64,000 bases of DNA, taken from Azophilus sp965214305. GTDB lineage: Bacteria; Pseudomonadota; Gammaproteobacteria; Pseudomonadales; Azotimanducaceae. The first letter of the stretch is position 1. Every line of letters begins with the position of its first letter. The position numbers and the translations under genes were made by a program. This document shows positions 34,454-42,907 of this stretch, piece by piece. The notes beneath the pieces are model-generated. The model was given only the letters and a program-made list of their open reading frames with translations, was not told the DNA's origin and made no database searches. Location of the stretch: the NCBI GenBank assembly GCA_965214305.1, contig OZ243949.1, positions 868,001 through 932,000 on the forward strand, given 5' to 3'.

Positions 34454-35767
34454 CTACCGTTCGCTTGGTTTATCAAGGCCAGCACGTACCTCCGCTGCCA
34501 ACGCATGGGCTTCCAATCCCTCGCTCCTCGCCAACACCGACGCGGTTTTTGACAAGGCGCGGCAACCCTCCCGTGAAAGCGCGATAATCGAACTGCGTTT
34601 TTGGAAATCTTCGACACCGAGCGGGGAAGAAAAACGGGCGGTGCCATAGGTGGGCAGCACATGGCTGGGGCCGGCCACATAATCGCCCATGACTTCCGGT
34701 GAATGGGCCCCGAGGAAAATGGCCCCCGCATGGCGCACCCGGTCAAGCAAGGCCTCGGGGTTGCGAACGGCAAGCATCAGGTGTTCCGGCGCGATTCGGT
34801 TGGCGATATCCACCGCTTCCTGCAACGAGGCGGTTTCAATCAAGGCACCGCGCCCCGCCAGCGAGCGGGCAATGACATCGCGACGTGCGCAGTCATTGAG
34901 CAGCGCCCGGATACGCTCCGCCACCGCATCGAGGTAGGCGCTGTCCGGGCACAGCAGCAAACTCTGCGCCAAGGCATCGTGCTCCGCTTGCGCAAAAAGA
35001 TCGTAGACCAGCCAATCAATGGGTGCCGTACCGTCGGTGACGATCAGGATTTCGCTGGGTCCGGCAATTTGGTCGATGCCGGTCCGACCGAAGACCTGGC
35101 GTTTGGCGGCGGCGACATAAGCGTTGCCGGGGCCGACAATCTTATCCACAGGCCGAATGGTTTCGGTGCCCCAAGCCAAGGCGGCGATGGCCTGGGCTCC
35201 GCCAATGGCATAGGCCTCCGATACACCAACCACATGCAGCGCCGCCAGCACCATGGGATTGCGTTCGCCGCGCGGCGTCGGCATGGTCACAACAACCTCG
35301 CGCACACCGGCAACCCGCGCCGGAATAATCGTCATCAATACGGTCGAGGGATAGGCCGCCAACCCGCCGGGAACATAAACGCCCACCCGGTCAAGCGCCG
35401 CGACGCGCTGGCCAAGACGATTGCCGAATTCGTCTACGAAGTCCCAAGATTCCTGAACCCGATGTCGGTGATAAAGGTCGATGCGCTCGGCGGCGGCCTC
35501 AAGCGCCGCCCGCCGCTGTGCCGACAAGGCCGCAAACGCGCGCCGCAACTCCCCTTTGGCAAAGCCAAGTTCGCCGACATGCGCGGCGGCGGTCGAGTCG
35601 AAGCGGTTGCCGAACTCAAGCAAAGCGGCGTCGCCGCGCATCCGCACGGCGGCAATGATGTCCGCCACGGCAGCGTCCACGTCGGCGGCGGCGTTGTCGA
35701 TACTCGTCAAAGCCTCAAGTTGCCGCCCAAAGTCGCGCGATGTGCTGTTCAGCCGCCGAATGTTCAT
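34454..35767 (-). CDS. hisD: Histidinol dehydrogenase
   Basis: Catalyses the last two steps of histidine synthesis, histidinol to histidine with 2 NAD. This 437-residue protein has the expected YVPGGLAAYPSTVLMT, VDKIVGPGNAYVAAAKRQVFG, IAGPSEILIVTD and the zinc/catalytic residues in AQAEHDAL, IAPEHLML, GDYVAGPSHVLPT and EGLEAHALA. In Pseudomonas-type genomes hisD follows murA and hisG after ibaG. Here ibaG lies directly upstream across a 283-bp repeat block, with no murA or hisG, and hisC does not follow. Confidence 0.98.
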   Translation of the reverse strand: MNIRRLNSTSRDFGRQLEALTSIDNAAADVDAAVADIIAAVRMRGDAALLEFGNRFDSTAAAHVGELGFAKGELRRAFAALSAQRRAALEAAAERIDLYHRHRVQESWDFVDEFGNRLGQRVAALDRVGVYVPGGLAAYPSTVLMTIIPARVAGVREVVVTMPTPRGERNPMVLAALHVVGVSEAYAIGGAQAIAALAWGTETIRPVDKIVGPGNAYVAAAKRQVFGRTGIDQIAGPSEILIVTDGTAPIDWLVYDLFAQAEHDALAQSLLLCPDSAYLDAVAERIRALLNDCARRDVIARSLAGRGALIETASLQEAVDIANRIAPEHLMLAVRNPEALLDRVRHAGAIFLGAHSPEVMGDYVAGPSHVLPTYGTARFSSPLGVEDFQKRSSIIALSREGCRALSKTASVLARSEGLEAHALAAEVRAGLDKPSER

Positions 35768-35789
35768 ACGTTCGCTTCAGGGTCGCGGG

Positions 35790-36053
35790 CTAGGAGCCTG
35801 CACCCGGTGCCGAGAGTTTACCCTCAATAGCCTCATAACCTCGGCCAAAGCCCAGCGCTTCGCAGCGAGATGGCCTCTGGGGCTTCCCTTGCAGCCCTGG
35901 GCACCGTCACCCCGCAAGAGACAAGGGTATGGAGCGAGCTGAACAGGCCCCAAGGGCAGCCCCAGAGGCCATCTCTTTCCGGAAATCTGGCTCGCATATT
36001 TCACCGGGGGCAGCGATGATCGTGCCGAATTTTGCCCGCGCGCAGGCTCCTAG
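35790..36053. repeat. Composite repeat: family C palindrome (copy 3) between two family A ends
   Basis: A family A tip starts at CTAG 35790-35793 (GGAGCCTGCACCCGG), and an opposed tip ends at CTAG 36050-36053 (CGCGCAGGCTCC). Between them is a family C element in inverted orientation, with a perfect 17-bp inverted repeat AGATGGCCTCTGGGGCT (35868-35884) and AGCCCCAGAGGCCATCT (35958-35974). The arms extend imperfectly through TTCCCTTG/CAAGGGC. The motif CGCATATTTCACC also occurs at 35988-36001. This block fills the hisD-ibaG gap where murA and hisG would be expected. Confidence 0.8.
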
Positions 36054-36283
36054 CCCCGCTCGGTGGCAGTGGCCGCATCGATGGTTACCGCGTGCAGGCT
36101 GCCATCGGCTATGAATGACTGAATACAGCCATAAACCGCCTGATGGCGGCGTACCCGGCTCAGGTTCGCAAAGCGTTCGCTGGTGACGCGAATGAGTGCC
36201 CGGTTACCCTCCAAGACAACCCGCACTTCGCTATCAGGCAAGGCCTCGCGAATCCGCGCCTCCACCTCGATTTGCAGGGACAT
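36050..36283 (-). CDS. ibaG: BolA family protein IbaG
   Basis: A 77-residue BolA-like protein. It has a short helix-strand fold with the family segment VRVVLEGNRALIRVTSERFANLSRVRRHQAVYGCIQSFI and a C-terminal LHAVTIDA strand. IbaG partners with monothiol glutaredoxin in Fe-S or acid-stress functions. Its place at the end of the mla gene set is conserved in Gammaproteobacteria. The TAG stop lies in the CTAG of a repeat tip. Confidence 0.94.
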   Translation of the reverse strand: MSLQIEVEARIREALPDSEVRVVLEGNRALIRVTSERFANLSRVRRHQAVYGCIQSFIADGSLHAVTIDAATATERG

Positions 36284-36351
36284 TGCATTAACCTCCTAAA
36301 ACCATGCGGTCTGAATCCGCCTATCTCCCCAATTTCCGGCTGTGCGCCTGA

Positions 36352-36645
36352 TTACTCGAGGGCCAGTATTTCGCTCAGGCCCGAAAAATCCACGATATTG
36401 CGCAAACCCCGGGAGGCACCCCGAAAAACAACGACTTTGCCGCAACGTTGCGCCGTGCGCCGCCAGCCAATCAGCAACGCCACGGCGACGCTGTTGGCTT
36501 CGCTAAGCCCGGAACAGTCGAAGACGATGCGGGCCTCGTTGGCTGCGAGAATGCGCGCCTCGCCCGCCGCGCGCGCCTCGGCAAGATTGCTGAAACCGAT
36601 GCGGCCGGAGAGACGACCCCGGGGCCCGAGCGTCCACTCTGTCAT
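36352..36645 (-). CDS. mlaB: MlaB, STAS-domain subunit of the phospholipid ABC transporter
   Basis: A 97-residue STAS domain protein (ARIVFDCSGLSEANSVAVALLIGWRRTAQ is the core strand-helix). MlaB binds the MlaF ATPase and regulates the MlaFEDB complex in the inner membrane. Its start overlaps the mlaC stop (ATGA), so the two are coupled. Order mlaF-E-D-C-B-ibaG is complete here. Confidence 0.9.
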   Translation of the reverse strand: MTEWTLGPRGRLSGRIGFSNLAEARAAGEARILAANEARIVFDCSGLSEANSVAVALLIGWRRTAQRCGKVVVFRGASRGLRNIVDFSGLSEILALE

Positions 36646-37313
36646 TCGCCCAAATTCTCGGGCTGCCCGTTGGCCCGCCGGGCAACGACCCCGGACCAGG
36701 CATCAATGACACGGTCAAGGTCGCCACCATACCGCGCATCGGCAACGGCGCTTTTGAATTGGCTGCGAAAGGTCAAGCCGATATTAATGCCGGCCGCAAC
36801 GATGTTGCCGATGCGCCAAGTGCCATCCTGGCTTTGGTGCATGGTATAGATAACGGGATTTGCGCCTTTGTCGGTGCGGATTTCCATGCGCACACTGTGT
36901 TGACCCGGGCGGCGCGGCGGGCCATCCGGAGGCAGCACCACAATTTCGCCACTTTCAAACGACGTCAGCGACAGCGCATAGGTTCTGAGCAGGCTGGTCT
37001 TGAAATTATCGGCAAAGCGACGGCGCTGATCCGCCGTGGCCTTGCGGTAATGCACCGACATGACGCGCCGCGCAAAGCCTTCAAAATCAATGATCGGGGA
37101 AAGCAGTGCATCCACCTCGGCCAAAAATCGGCCCGGGTCATCGTCCACATAGGCGTATGAGGCATTGATGAGTTCCAGCAATTGCCCCGACGTTTCCTGA
37201 ATGATCTGGTGCGGTACCGATTCGAACCGCGCATCGACCAGCTTGGGGCCCGGCGATGCCGACGCACCCGCTGCAACAACGGACAAACAGATTGCCAAAA
37301 CACCAATTTTCAT
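36642..37313 (-). CDS. mlaC: MlaC, periplasmic phospholipid-binding protein
   Basis: A 223-residue MlaC/Ttg2D-like protein that carries phospholipids between outer-membrane MlaA and inner-membrane MlaFEDB. An N-terminal signal peptide (MKIGVLAICLSVVAAGASA) is followed by LINASYAYVDDDPGRFLAEVDALLSPIIDFEGFARRVMSVHY, FADNFKTSLLRTYALSL and the C-terminal WRIGNIVAAGINIGLTFRSQF, all typical. The ATG at 37313 gives a normal signal peptide; the longer frame adds five residues. Confidence 0.94.
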   Translation of the reverse strand: MKIGVLAICLSVVAAGASASPGPKLVDARFESVPHQIIQETSGQLLELINASYAYVDDDPGRFLAEVDALLSPIIDFEGFARRVMSVHYRKATADQRRRFADNFKTSLLRTYALSLTSFESGEIVVLPPDGPPRRPGQHSVRMEIRTDKGANPVIYTMHQSQDGTWRIGNIVAAGINIGLTFRSQFKSAVADARYGGDLDRVIDAWSGVVARRANGQPENLGE

Positions 37314-37358
37314 ACCGCCATCATCCACGCAATTAACCGATGCGGCCCCCGCACGAGT

Positions 37359-37811
37359 TCAGGAGCCAAAATTCGTCACCAGATCGCCGATCAGGTTTTC
37401 CAACACCAAGGCGCCCTGGGTATCCAATATTTCATCGCCGTCGCCCAGGGTTTCCTCTTCGGCACCCGGTAGCAGGCTCACATAGCGCGAGCCGATAATG
37501 CCTTCGGTGAGAATCTGGGCGCCGGTGTCGATACTGAGGCCACCCGCCCGCTCCTCGATTTCCATGTGAACCAGCGCCTCGCCGTATTCGGTATCCACCT
37601 GGATATTTGAGACGCGGCCAATAACGACGCCGGCCATACTGACCTTGGCGCGGCGTTTCAGCCCAGCTACATCGTCGAAGCGCGCGCTGATGGTATAGGT
37701 GGAACGGTCCTCGAAATTGATGCCGCTGACCCGCACCACCAAAAAGATGAGCGCTAGAATACCGGCCAGTACAAAGGCACCCACACTGATTTCGACGGTT
37801 CTCATGCGCAT
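37359..37811 (-). CDS. mlaD: MlaD, MCE-domain substrate-binding subunit
   Basis: A 150-residue single-MCE-domain protein. The N-terminal membrane anchor (about residues 7-26: VEISVGAFVLAGILALIFLVVR) is followed by the MCE core DVAGLKRRAKVSMAGVVIGRVSNI, which forms the hexameric lipid-binding ring of MlaFEDB. A downstream helix ending in a short tail is as usual. The start is the ATG at 37811, with AGGAG upstream; a second ATG two codons later is also possible. Confidence 0.94.
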   Translation of the reverse strand: MRMRTVEISVGAFVLAGILALIFLVVRVSGINFEDRSTYTISARFDDVAGLKRRAKVSMAGVVIGRVSNIQVDTEYGEALVHMEIEERAGGLSIDTGAQILTEGIIGSRYVSLLPGAEEETLGDGDEILDTQGALVLENLIGDLVTNFGS

Positions 37812-37942
37812 AACAGCTTTTTCTCCTGCTCGCGGGCCAAGGTGAGCGAACGACAAACCGAGGCGTTTATACCCTTAGTTCCCAACATCCACCAGCCATC
37901 GCCTCGTATCAAACCGGCAATAGCCCGATTGTTTTCGGCAAA

Positions 37943-38722
37943 TCAAAAATCCCCGTACATGCTCAGCGTCAATAGAAAGTCCAGAGCCAGGACCGCAACC
38001 GACGAATAGACGACTGTGCGCGTGGTCGCAAGCCCAATACCCTCGGCGGAGGGATAGGTATCGTAGCCTTGGAACACCGCAATCCAAGTTACCACCAACG
38101 CGAAGAAGACACTTTTGAGCATACCCTTGCCGATGTCCTCCCAGATTTGCACCCTGTCGTTCATACCGGACCAGAAGGCACCGCGCTCGATGCCGAGCCA
38201 CTCTATGCCGACCACCACCCCGCCGTAAATGGCCACCACGTTGAAAATAGCCGTCAGCAGGGGCAAGCTGATGAAACCCGCCCAGAGCCGGGGGGCGACC
38301 ACGCGCCGCAAGGGGTCAACGCCCATCATCTCCATGCTCGTGAGCTGCTCGGTGGATTTCATCAGACCGATTTCGGCGGTGATGGCGGAGCCCGCCCGGC
38401 CAGCGAACAAGAGCGCGGTAATCACGGGGCCGAGTTCGCGTAGCAAGACCACGGCCAAGCCAACACCGACCGCGTCCTGGGCGCCGAAGCGGGACAGCTG
38501 CGTATAGAACTGCAACGCCAGCACGGCACCGATGGAAAAGGCGGACAGCATGATGATGATGAGCGAGAGTACACCGACGTTGTAGATCTGCCGCACCACC
38601 AAGCGCAGATCCGCCAAGGAAGGCAGCCAGAGGAGGGATGCCACCCACAAAATCGACGCACGCCCGAGGCTGGCAATATGATTCAGGGCCCGGTGGCCGC
38701 TCCGGCGTATCCAACGCAACAT
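37943..38722 (-). CDS. mlaE: MlaE, permease subunit of the phospholipid transporter
   Basis: A 259-residue MlaE permease with VVRQIYNVGVLSLIIIMLSAF, LRELGPVITALLFAGRAGSAITAEIGLMKSTEQL and the C-terminal ATTRTVVYSSVAVLALDFLLT, all strongly conserved. I set the start at 38722 (MLRWIRRSG) because this aligns with E. coli MlaE and gives the family length; the open frame to 38815 would add 31 residues. The 133-bp gap to mlaF is otherwise empty of coding signal. Confidence 0.94.
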   Translation of the reverse strand: MLRWIRRSGHRALNHIASLGRASILWVASLLWLPSLADLRLVVRQIYNVGVLSLIIIMLSAFSIGAVLALQFYTQLSRFGAQDAVGVGLAVVLLRELGPVITALLFAGRAGSAITAEIGLMKSTEQLTSMEMMGVDPLRRVVAPRLWAGFISLPLLTAIFNVVAIYGGVVVGIEWLGIERGAFWSGMNDRVQIWEDIGKGMLKSVFFALVVTWIAVFQGYDTYPSAEGIGLATTRTVVYSSVAVLALDFLLTLSMYGDF

Positions 38723-38855
38723 CGAGTTCAAGCCTTGCGGCTCAATGAACGCCCGCAACGCGCCGGGTTGTACGGCCCCGCTTCGGCGCATAGCCGGTTT
38801 GTGCTTGCGCACCATGGATGCATGGCGAGTTTGGCGGCCGCATCAACAGCCGTGC

Positions 38856-39689
38856 TCATGAAGCACCGCTGCCCAACAGGTCCTGACGGTAATCCGGGGC
38901 GGGATAATGAAAGGGCACCGGCCCGTCCGGTGCGCCGTTGATGAACTGGCGCACCTCGGGTTCGGGGTGGTCTTTGAGCGCCGCCGCCGCACCAACCCCA
39001 ATCACGCCGCCGCCGGAAAGCACATAGATACGGTCGGCGATGCTCGCCGTTTCATGAATGTCGTGGGACACCACGAGGCTGGTCGTGCCGAGCGCCATGT
39101 TGAGGTTGCGGATCAGGCTGAGCAAGACGCCCATGGCGATGGGGTCCTGCCCGGCAAAGGGTTCGTCGTACATGATGAGGTCCGGGTCGAGCGCGATGGC
39201 GCGGGCCAGCGCCACTCGACGTGCCATGCCTCCGGACAGTTCGTTCGGCATCAGCCGCCGGGCACCGCGCAGACCCACGGCGTGCAACTTCATCAACACC
39301 AGATCGCGAATGCTGTCCTCCGGCAATTGGGTGTGTACGCGCAGGGGAAAGGCGACATTCTCGAAAACATTCAGGTCGGTAAACAGGGCGGCGGATTGAA
39401 AGAGCACACCCATGCGGCGGCGCATCGAGAAAAGTTCGGTGCGCGGAATCCGGGCCAGGTCGCTGCCATCGACAAAAACCTGGCCGCTGTCCGGTTTCAA
39501 GCTGCCGCCAATCATGCGCAACAAGGTCGTTTTACCGCAGCCGCTCGGCCCCATGATGGCGGTAATGCCGCCTCGGGGCACATCCAGAGACAGGTCTTCA
39601 AAAATGGCCCGCTCACCGATTCGGTAATGCAGGCCGCGCACTTCGACGAGGTTGCCGCGATCGGCGGTGTTATCGCTTACTTCAGGCAT
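38856..39689 (-). CDS. mlaF: MlaF, ATPase subunit of the phospholipid transporter
   Basis: A 277-residue ABC ATPase that drives MlaFEDB. Walker A is MGPSGCGKTT, followed by Q-loop LFQSAALF, signature LSGGMARR, Walker B LIMYDEPF and the H-loop SHDI. The conserved Mla flavour is SMRRRMGVLFQSAALFTDLNVFENVAFPLR. Start taken at 39689 (MPEVSDN), which aligns with homologues; an ATG at 39707 or GTG at 39716 is possible. It is the first gene of the mla set; a family B repeat at 39746 sits in its promoter region. Confidence 0.95.
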   Translation of the reverse strand: MPEVSDNTADRGNLVEVRGLHYRIGERAIFEDLSLDVPRGGITAIMGPSGCGKTTLLRMIGGSLKPDSGQVFVDGSDLARIPRTELFSMRRRMGVLFQSAALFTDLNVFENVAFPLRVHTQLPEDSIRDLVLMKLHAVGLRGARRLMPNELSGGMARRVALARAIALDPDLIMYDEPFAGQDPIAMGVLLSLIRNLNMALGTTSLVVSHDIHETASIADRIYVLSGGGVIGVGAAAALKDHPEPEVRQFINGAPDGPVPFHYPAPDYRQDLLGSGAS

Positions 39690-39745
39690 AAGGGTGAATT
39701 TCAGCATCTGCGGCACCCAGACACAAGGAAGACATCGCCGGGGTC

Positions 39746-39822
39746 GTGGCTCAATTTGGAAAATCCTCGTTACCGGAGTCCAATGCGGGCCTGGTCTCCA
39801 CGACGGCGGAAATTGAAACTGA
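39746..39822 (+). repeat. Family B repeat, copy 3 (77 bp)
   Basis: Aligns without gaps to the 77-bp copy at 29168. It lies in the divergent region between mlaF and yrbG, so it is positioned to affect expression of either. The ends GTGGCTCAATTT and AAATTGAAACTGAGCC are imperfect inverted repeats. Confidence 0.8.
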
Positions 39823-39914
39823 GCCTCCGCCCATCGCCGCCTGGCATGTGACTAAATGCCGATCTGCGACTAAAGTGCGGATTCCGGCTTCGACAAGCCG
39901 TTGTCTTCATCAGT

Positions 39915-40883
39915 ATGTGGGTACCTGTACTCGGATTGATTGCTGGTTTCATGGCCCTGGTCTGGAGCGCGGACAAGTTTTTGTCCGGCGCGGCGAGCAC
40001 CGCTCAAAATCTCGGCGTCGCCAAGATTCTCATCGGACTAACCATCGTCTCCATCGGCACATCCGCCCCGGAAATTTTCGTGGCGGTCACCGCCTCGCTC
40101 ACCGGCAACCCGCTACTCGGCATCGGCAACGCCATTGGCTCGAACATCGCCAACATCGGCCTGGTGCTCGGGGTGACGGCACTGGTCGCCCCCCTGCCCT
40201 TCTCCAAGCGCGTGTTGAAGACCGAATTACCCTGGCTGATTGGCGCAACGGTGTTGGCGCTGATACTGATGTTCGATTTGGAACTCGATTTGGTGGACAG
40301 CCTGCTGTTGCTCTCCGGGTTGCTCATCATTTTGTATCTGCTGATGGCGAACCGCTCGCCGGGCGCGGCGGGCATGCCCGATACCATCCGCGATGAGCTC
40401 GACGAAATCCCGGAGATGGCCACCCCCAAGGGCATTCTTTGGCTGCTCGGCGGCCTCGTGCTGCTGGTGGCCAGTGCCGAGTTGCTGGTCTGGTCGGCGA
40501 CCGATATCGCTGAGCGGCTTGGCGTGAGCGACTTGGTTATCGGGCTCACCATCGTCGCGGTGGGCACCAGCTTGCCCGAGCTTGCCGCCACCGTCGCCGC
40601 CGCCATCAGAGGCCATACCGACATCGCCATCGGCAATGTTGTCGGCTCCAACATCCTCAACATTCTGGCCGTGCTCTGTGTTCCCGGCTTTGTGGCCACC
40701 GTCGAAATGGAATCGGTAGCACTGTGGCGCGACTGCGGCATGATGGCGGCACTGACGCTGCTGCTCGCTTTGTTCGCCTACGGCATCAACTCCCGCGCCG
40801 TCATCACCCGTTTCGAGGGGGTGGTTATGCTGCTTGCCTGGGTCGGTTACAACTCGCTGCTTGTGCAACAGTCCGTACACTAA
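39915..40883 (+). CDS. yrbG: CaCA-family sodium/calcium antiporter YrbG
   Basis: A 322-residue inner-membrane antiporter made of two related halves. Each half holds an ion-binding repeat: GTSAPEIFVAVTASLTGNPLLGIGNAIGSNIANIGLVLG and GTSLPELAATVAAAIRGHTDIAIGNVVGSNILNIL, with an acidic loop between (DELDEIPEM). These carry the conserved acidic residues of the CaCA superfamily. It lies divergent from mlaF, as in many gammaproteobacteria. The usual next gene, kdsD, is missing; 40884-41099 contains no recognisable gene. Confidence 0.95.
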   Translation: MWVPVLGLIAGFMALVWSADKFLSGAASTAQNLGVAKILIGLTIVSIGTSAPEIFVAVTASLTGNPLLGIGNAIGSNIANIGLVLGVTALVAPLPFSKRVLKTELPWLIGATVLALILMFDLELDLVDSLLLLSGLLIILYLLMANRSPGAAGMPDTIRDELDEIPEMATPKGILWLLGGLVLLVASAELLVWSATDIAERLGVSDLVIGLTIVAVGTSLPELAATVAAAIRGHTDIAIGNVVGSNILNILAVLCVPGFVATVEMESVALWRDCGMMAALTLLLALFAYGINSRAVITRFEGVVMLLAWVGYNSLLVQQSVH

Positions 40884-41099
40884 CGCAGCCGCATCTCATA
40901 CCAACAAGAGCTGTGATCTGTAACTCGCATAGCGCACCAACCGCCGTCGCGGGGCCATTGAGGCACCGCTCTGCCTGGCCGCCTATCGCACCCATTTTTT
41001 GGCACGCCGAGGCGATCCCCTCGCGCTCCCCGGTTCCAGGCTCTGCGAAGACGTCGGGGTGCCGGCCCGCTTGGCTGTGCGTACCGGAGGAGGCGACTC

Positions 41100-41585
41100 T
41101 TGAGTGAGTTGGAACAACGGGTGCGCGCCATTCGTTTGGTGGCATTCGATGTGGATGGCGTACTTACCGATGGCCGCATCGCCTACACGGACCAAGGCGG
41201 GGAGATCAAGTGGTTCCACGCCCAGGACGGCTCGGCCATCCAACGCCTGCTCGCCAATGGTATTGCGGTTGCGCTCATCACCGCGCGCCAATCGCCCATC
41301 GTTGAGCGCCGGGCCGCGGAACTGGGTATCCGTCATCTTTACGCCGGTGTTGCGGACAAAACGGCCGCCCTCACCGATCTCCGCGCACAACTCGGCCTGA
41401 GCACCGAAGCCTGCGCCTATGTGGGCGACGATCTACCCGACCTGCCCGTTTTCGCAACGGTCGGGCTGGCCATATCCGTGCCCAACGGCCAACCGGAGGT
41501 GCGCCGTGCCGCACACCATGTTACCGACCGCGCCGGCGGCGAAGGCGCGGCCAGCGATGTCTGCCGGTTGATTCTGGATACGTAA
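41100..41585 (+). CDS. kdsC: 3-deoxy-D-manno-octulosonate-8-phosphate phosphatase
   Basis: KdsC dephosphorylates KDO-8-phosphate in lipid A core synthesis. The 161-residue HAD-type phosphatase carries DVDGVLTDGRI (nucleophile Asp and acid), LITARQSPIVERRA, and YVGDDLPDLPVF (metal-binding aspartates), with no cap domain, as in the KdsC subfamily. The start is a TTG at 41100 preceded by GGAGGAGG at good spacing; there is no nearby ATG that would keep the first strand. It lies upstream of lptCAB. Confidence 0.95.
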   Translation: MSELEQRVRAIRLVAFDVDGVLTDGRIAYTDQGGEIKWFHAQDGSAIQRLLANGIAVALITARQSPIVERRAAELGIRHLYAGVADKTAALTDLRAQLGLSTEACAYVGDDLPDLPVFATVGLAISVPNGQPEVRRAAHHVTDRAGGEGAASDVCRLILDT

Positions 41586-41669
41586 GGCCGCGGGGACGGG
41601 CTGCGGGAATGACCCGGGAAACACCAAGCAGGCCGGAATAGGACTTTTGCGCAATGCGGATTTTCCTGT

Positions 41670-42299
41670 ATGAGCCTTAACGAACATCAGGCGTTGGCTG
41701 TCGGTGTTCTGTTTGTGGTCGGTGTCCTCTTACTCGCCTTCAACTTCGCGCCTTGGCGGGGGGGATTAACGCCCGAGGCGCTGCCACCGGAGCTCGTTGA
41801 TGAGCCGGATCTCTACATGGAAGAAGCGAAAATCACCCAATTCAAGGATGACGGCAGCATCCAATACCGGCTGAGCGCCAAGGAAATCCGGCATTTTGAA
41901 GACGAGCAATTCACCCGCCTGCTTGCCCCAAATCTCGAACTGCACACCGAATCCGGCCCGCCCTGGCAAGTGCGGTCAGCGCTCGGCGAGATTCATGGTA
42001 GCGCCGGTACCGCTGGCGGCGAGCGGGTGTTGCTACGCGATACTGTGGTGGCCCACCAACAAGGCGATGGCGGCGACTACATAAGCATCCACTGCGAAGC
42101 CTTGAACCTATACCCGGAGCGCAAATACGCCGAAACCCCGGGGAATGTTATGATCGACACCAATGTCGGCCGCACCCTGGCCCGCGGCATGCAAGCCAAC
42201 TTGACGACCGGGTCGATGAGGCTTTCATCCGAATCAGACAGCTTGGTACATACCATCGTGCGACGCGAACAATTCGGCCACGAGGCCAGCTCGAACTAA
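41670..42299 (+). CDS. lptC: LPS export protein LptC
   Basis: A 209-residue bitopic protein. An N-terminal membrane helix (about residues 8-28) is followed by a periplasmic beta-jellyroll with YMEEAKITQFKDDGSIQYRLSAKEIRHFED and YPERKYAETPGNVMID. LptC passes LPS from the LptB2FG complex to LptA. Its stop overlaps the lptA start (TAATG). Confidence 0.92.
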   Translation: MSLNEHQALAVGVLFVVGVLLLAFNFAPWRGGLTPEALPPELVDEPDLYMEEAKITQFKDDGSIQYRLSAKEIRHFEDEQFTRLLAPNLELHTESGPPWQVRSALGEIHGSAGTAGGERVLLRDTVVAHQQGDGGDYISIHCEALNLYPERKYAETPGNVMIDTNVGRTLARGMQANLTTGSMRLSSESDSLVHTIVRREQFGHEASSN

Positions 42300-42907
42300 T
42301 GCCTCATTCAACCGACAACCACAGATCAGTGACAGCGCAAAACCTCGAGGGCGCAGCCTTCAGCCGGAAAACACTAGGGGCTTGCCCCGCGGGGCGCAAT
42401 CACAAGCGACCCTTTACCTTCTTGTCGGCCGCCCTTACCGCTTGCACGCTCGCGCCAATGCCGGCCTGGACACTGCCGGAGGACACCCAGGAACCCATCC
42501 ATATCCACGCCGAATCCGCGGAAATCGAGCAACAAGAGGGGCGCATCGTCTACGTCGGTGCGGTACGGGTCGAACAGGGTACGCTGCGGGTCGCCGCCGA
42601 GCACATGGTGGTTGATTACGATGCGGGCAAGGTGGTGCGCATCACCGCCACCGGTGCCCCAGCTCGCTATCGCCAGGCACTGCGCGACGACGCCGGCGAG
42701 GTCCAAGCCGCTGCCGCAACCATTGTCTACCACACTCGCGAATCGCGTATCGACTTGGCAGGCAACGCCAACCTTGAGCAACGCGGCAGTTCCTTGAGCG
42801 GCGAGCACATCCGCTACGATATCGTGGCCGGTCGCGTCGCAGCCGGTTCGCCAACCCAAGGGTCGATACAGACCACCCTGATGCCCGCTGCCCCGGAAAA
42901 TCCCTGA
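42299..42907 (+). CDS. lptA: LPS transport periplasmic protein LptA
   Basis: A 202-residue protein whose mature part (from about residue 60) is the LptA jellyroll: PIHIHAESAEIEQQEGRIVYVGAVRVEQGTLRVAAEHMVVDYDAG, then VVRITATGAPARY and AATIVYHTRESRIDLAGNANLEQ. The N-terminus is unusually long, about 37 polar residues before the hydrophobic signal segment FTFLSAALTACTLAPMPAW. No alternative start removes it, since the ATG is overlapped by the lptC stop. LptA bridges the periplasm for LPS. Confidence 0.92.
   Translation: MPHSTDNHRSVTAQNLEGAAFSRKTLGACPAGRNHKRPFTFLSAALTACTLAPMPAWTLPEDTQEPIHIHAESAEIEQQEGRIVYVGAVRVEQGTLRVAAEHMVVDYDAGKVVRITATGAPARYRQALRDDAGEVQAAAATIVYHTRESRIDLAGNANLEQRGSSLSGEHIRYDIVAGRVAAGSPTQGSIQTTLMPAAPENP

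Noticed and set aside
40900..41099. Remnant of kdsD in the yrbG-kdsC gap
   Set aside because: An open stretch (LAAYRTHFLARRGDPLALPG) exists but shows no SIS or CBS domain motif.
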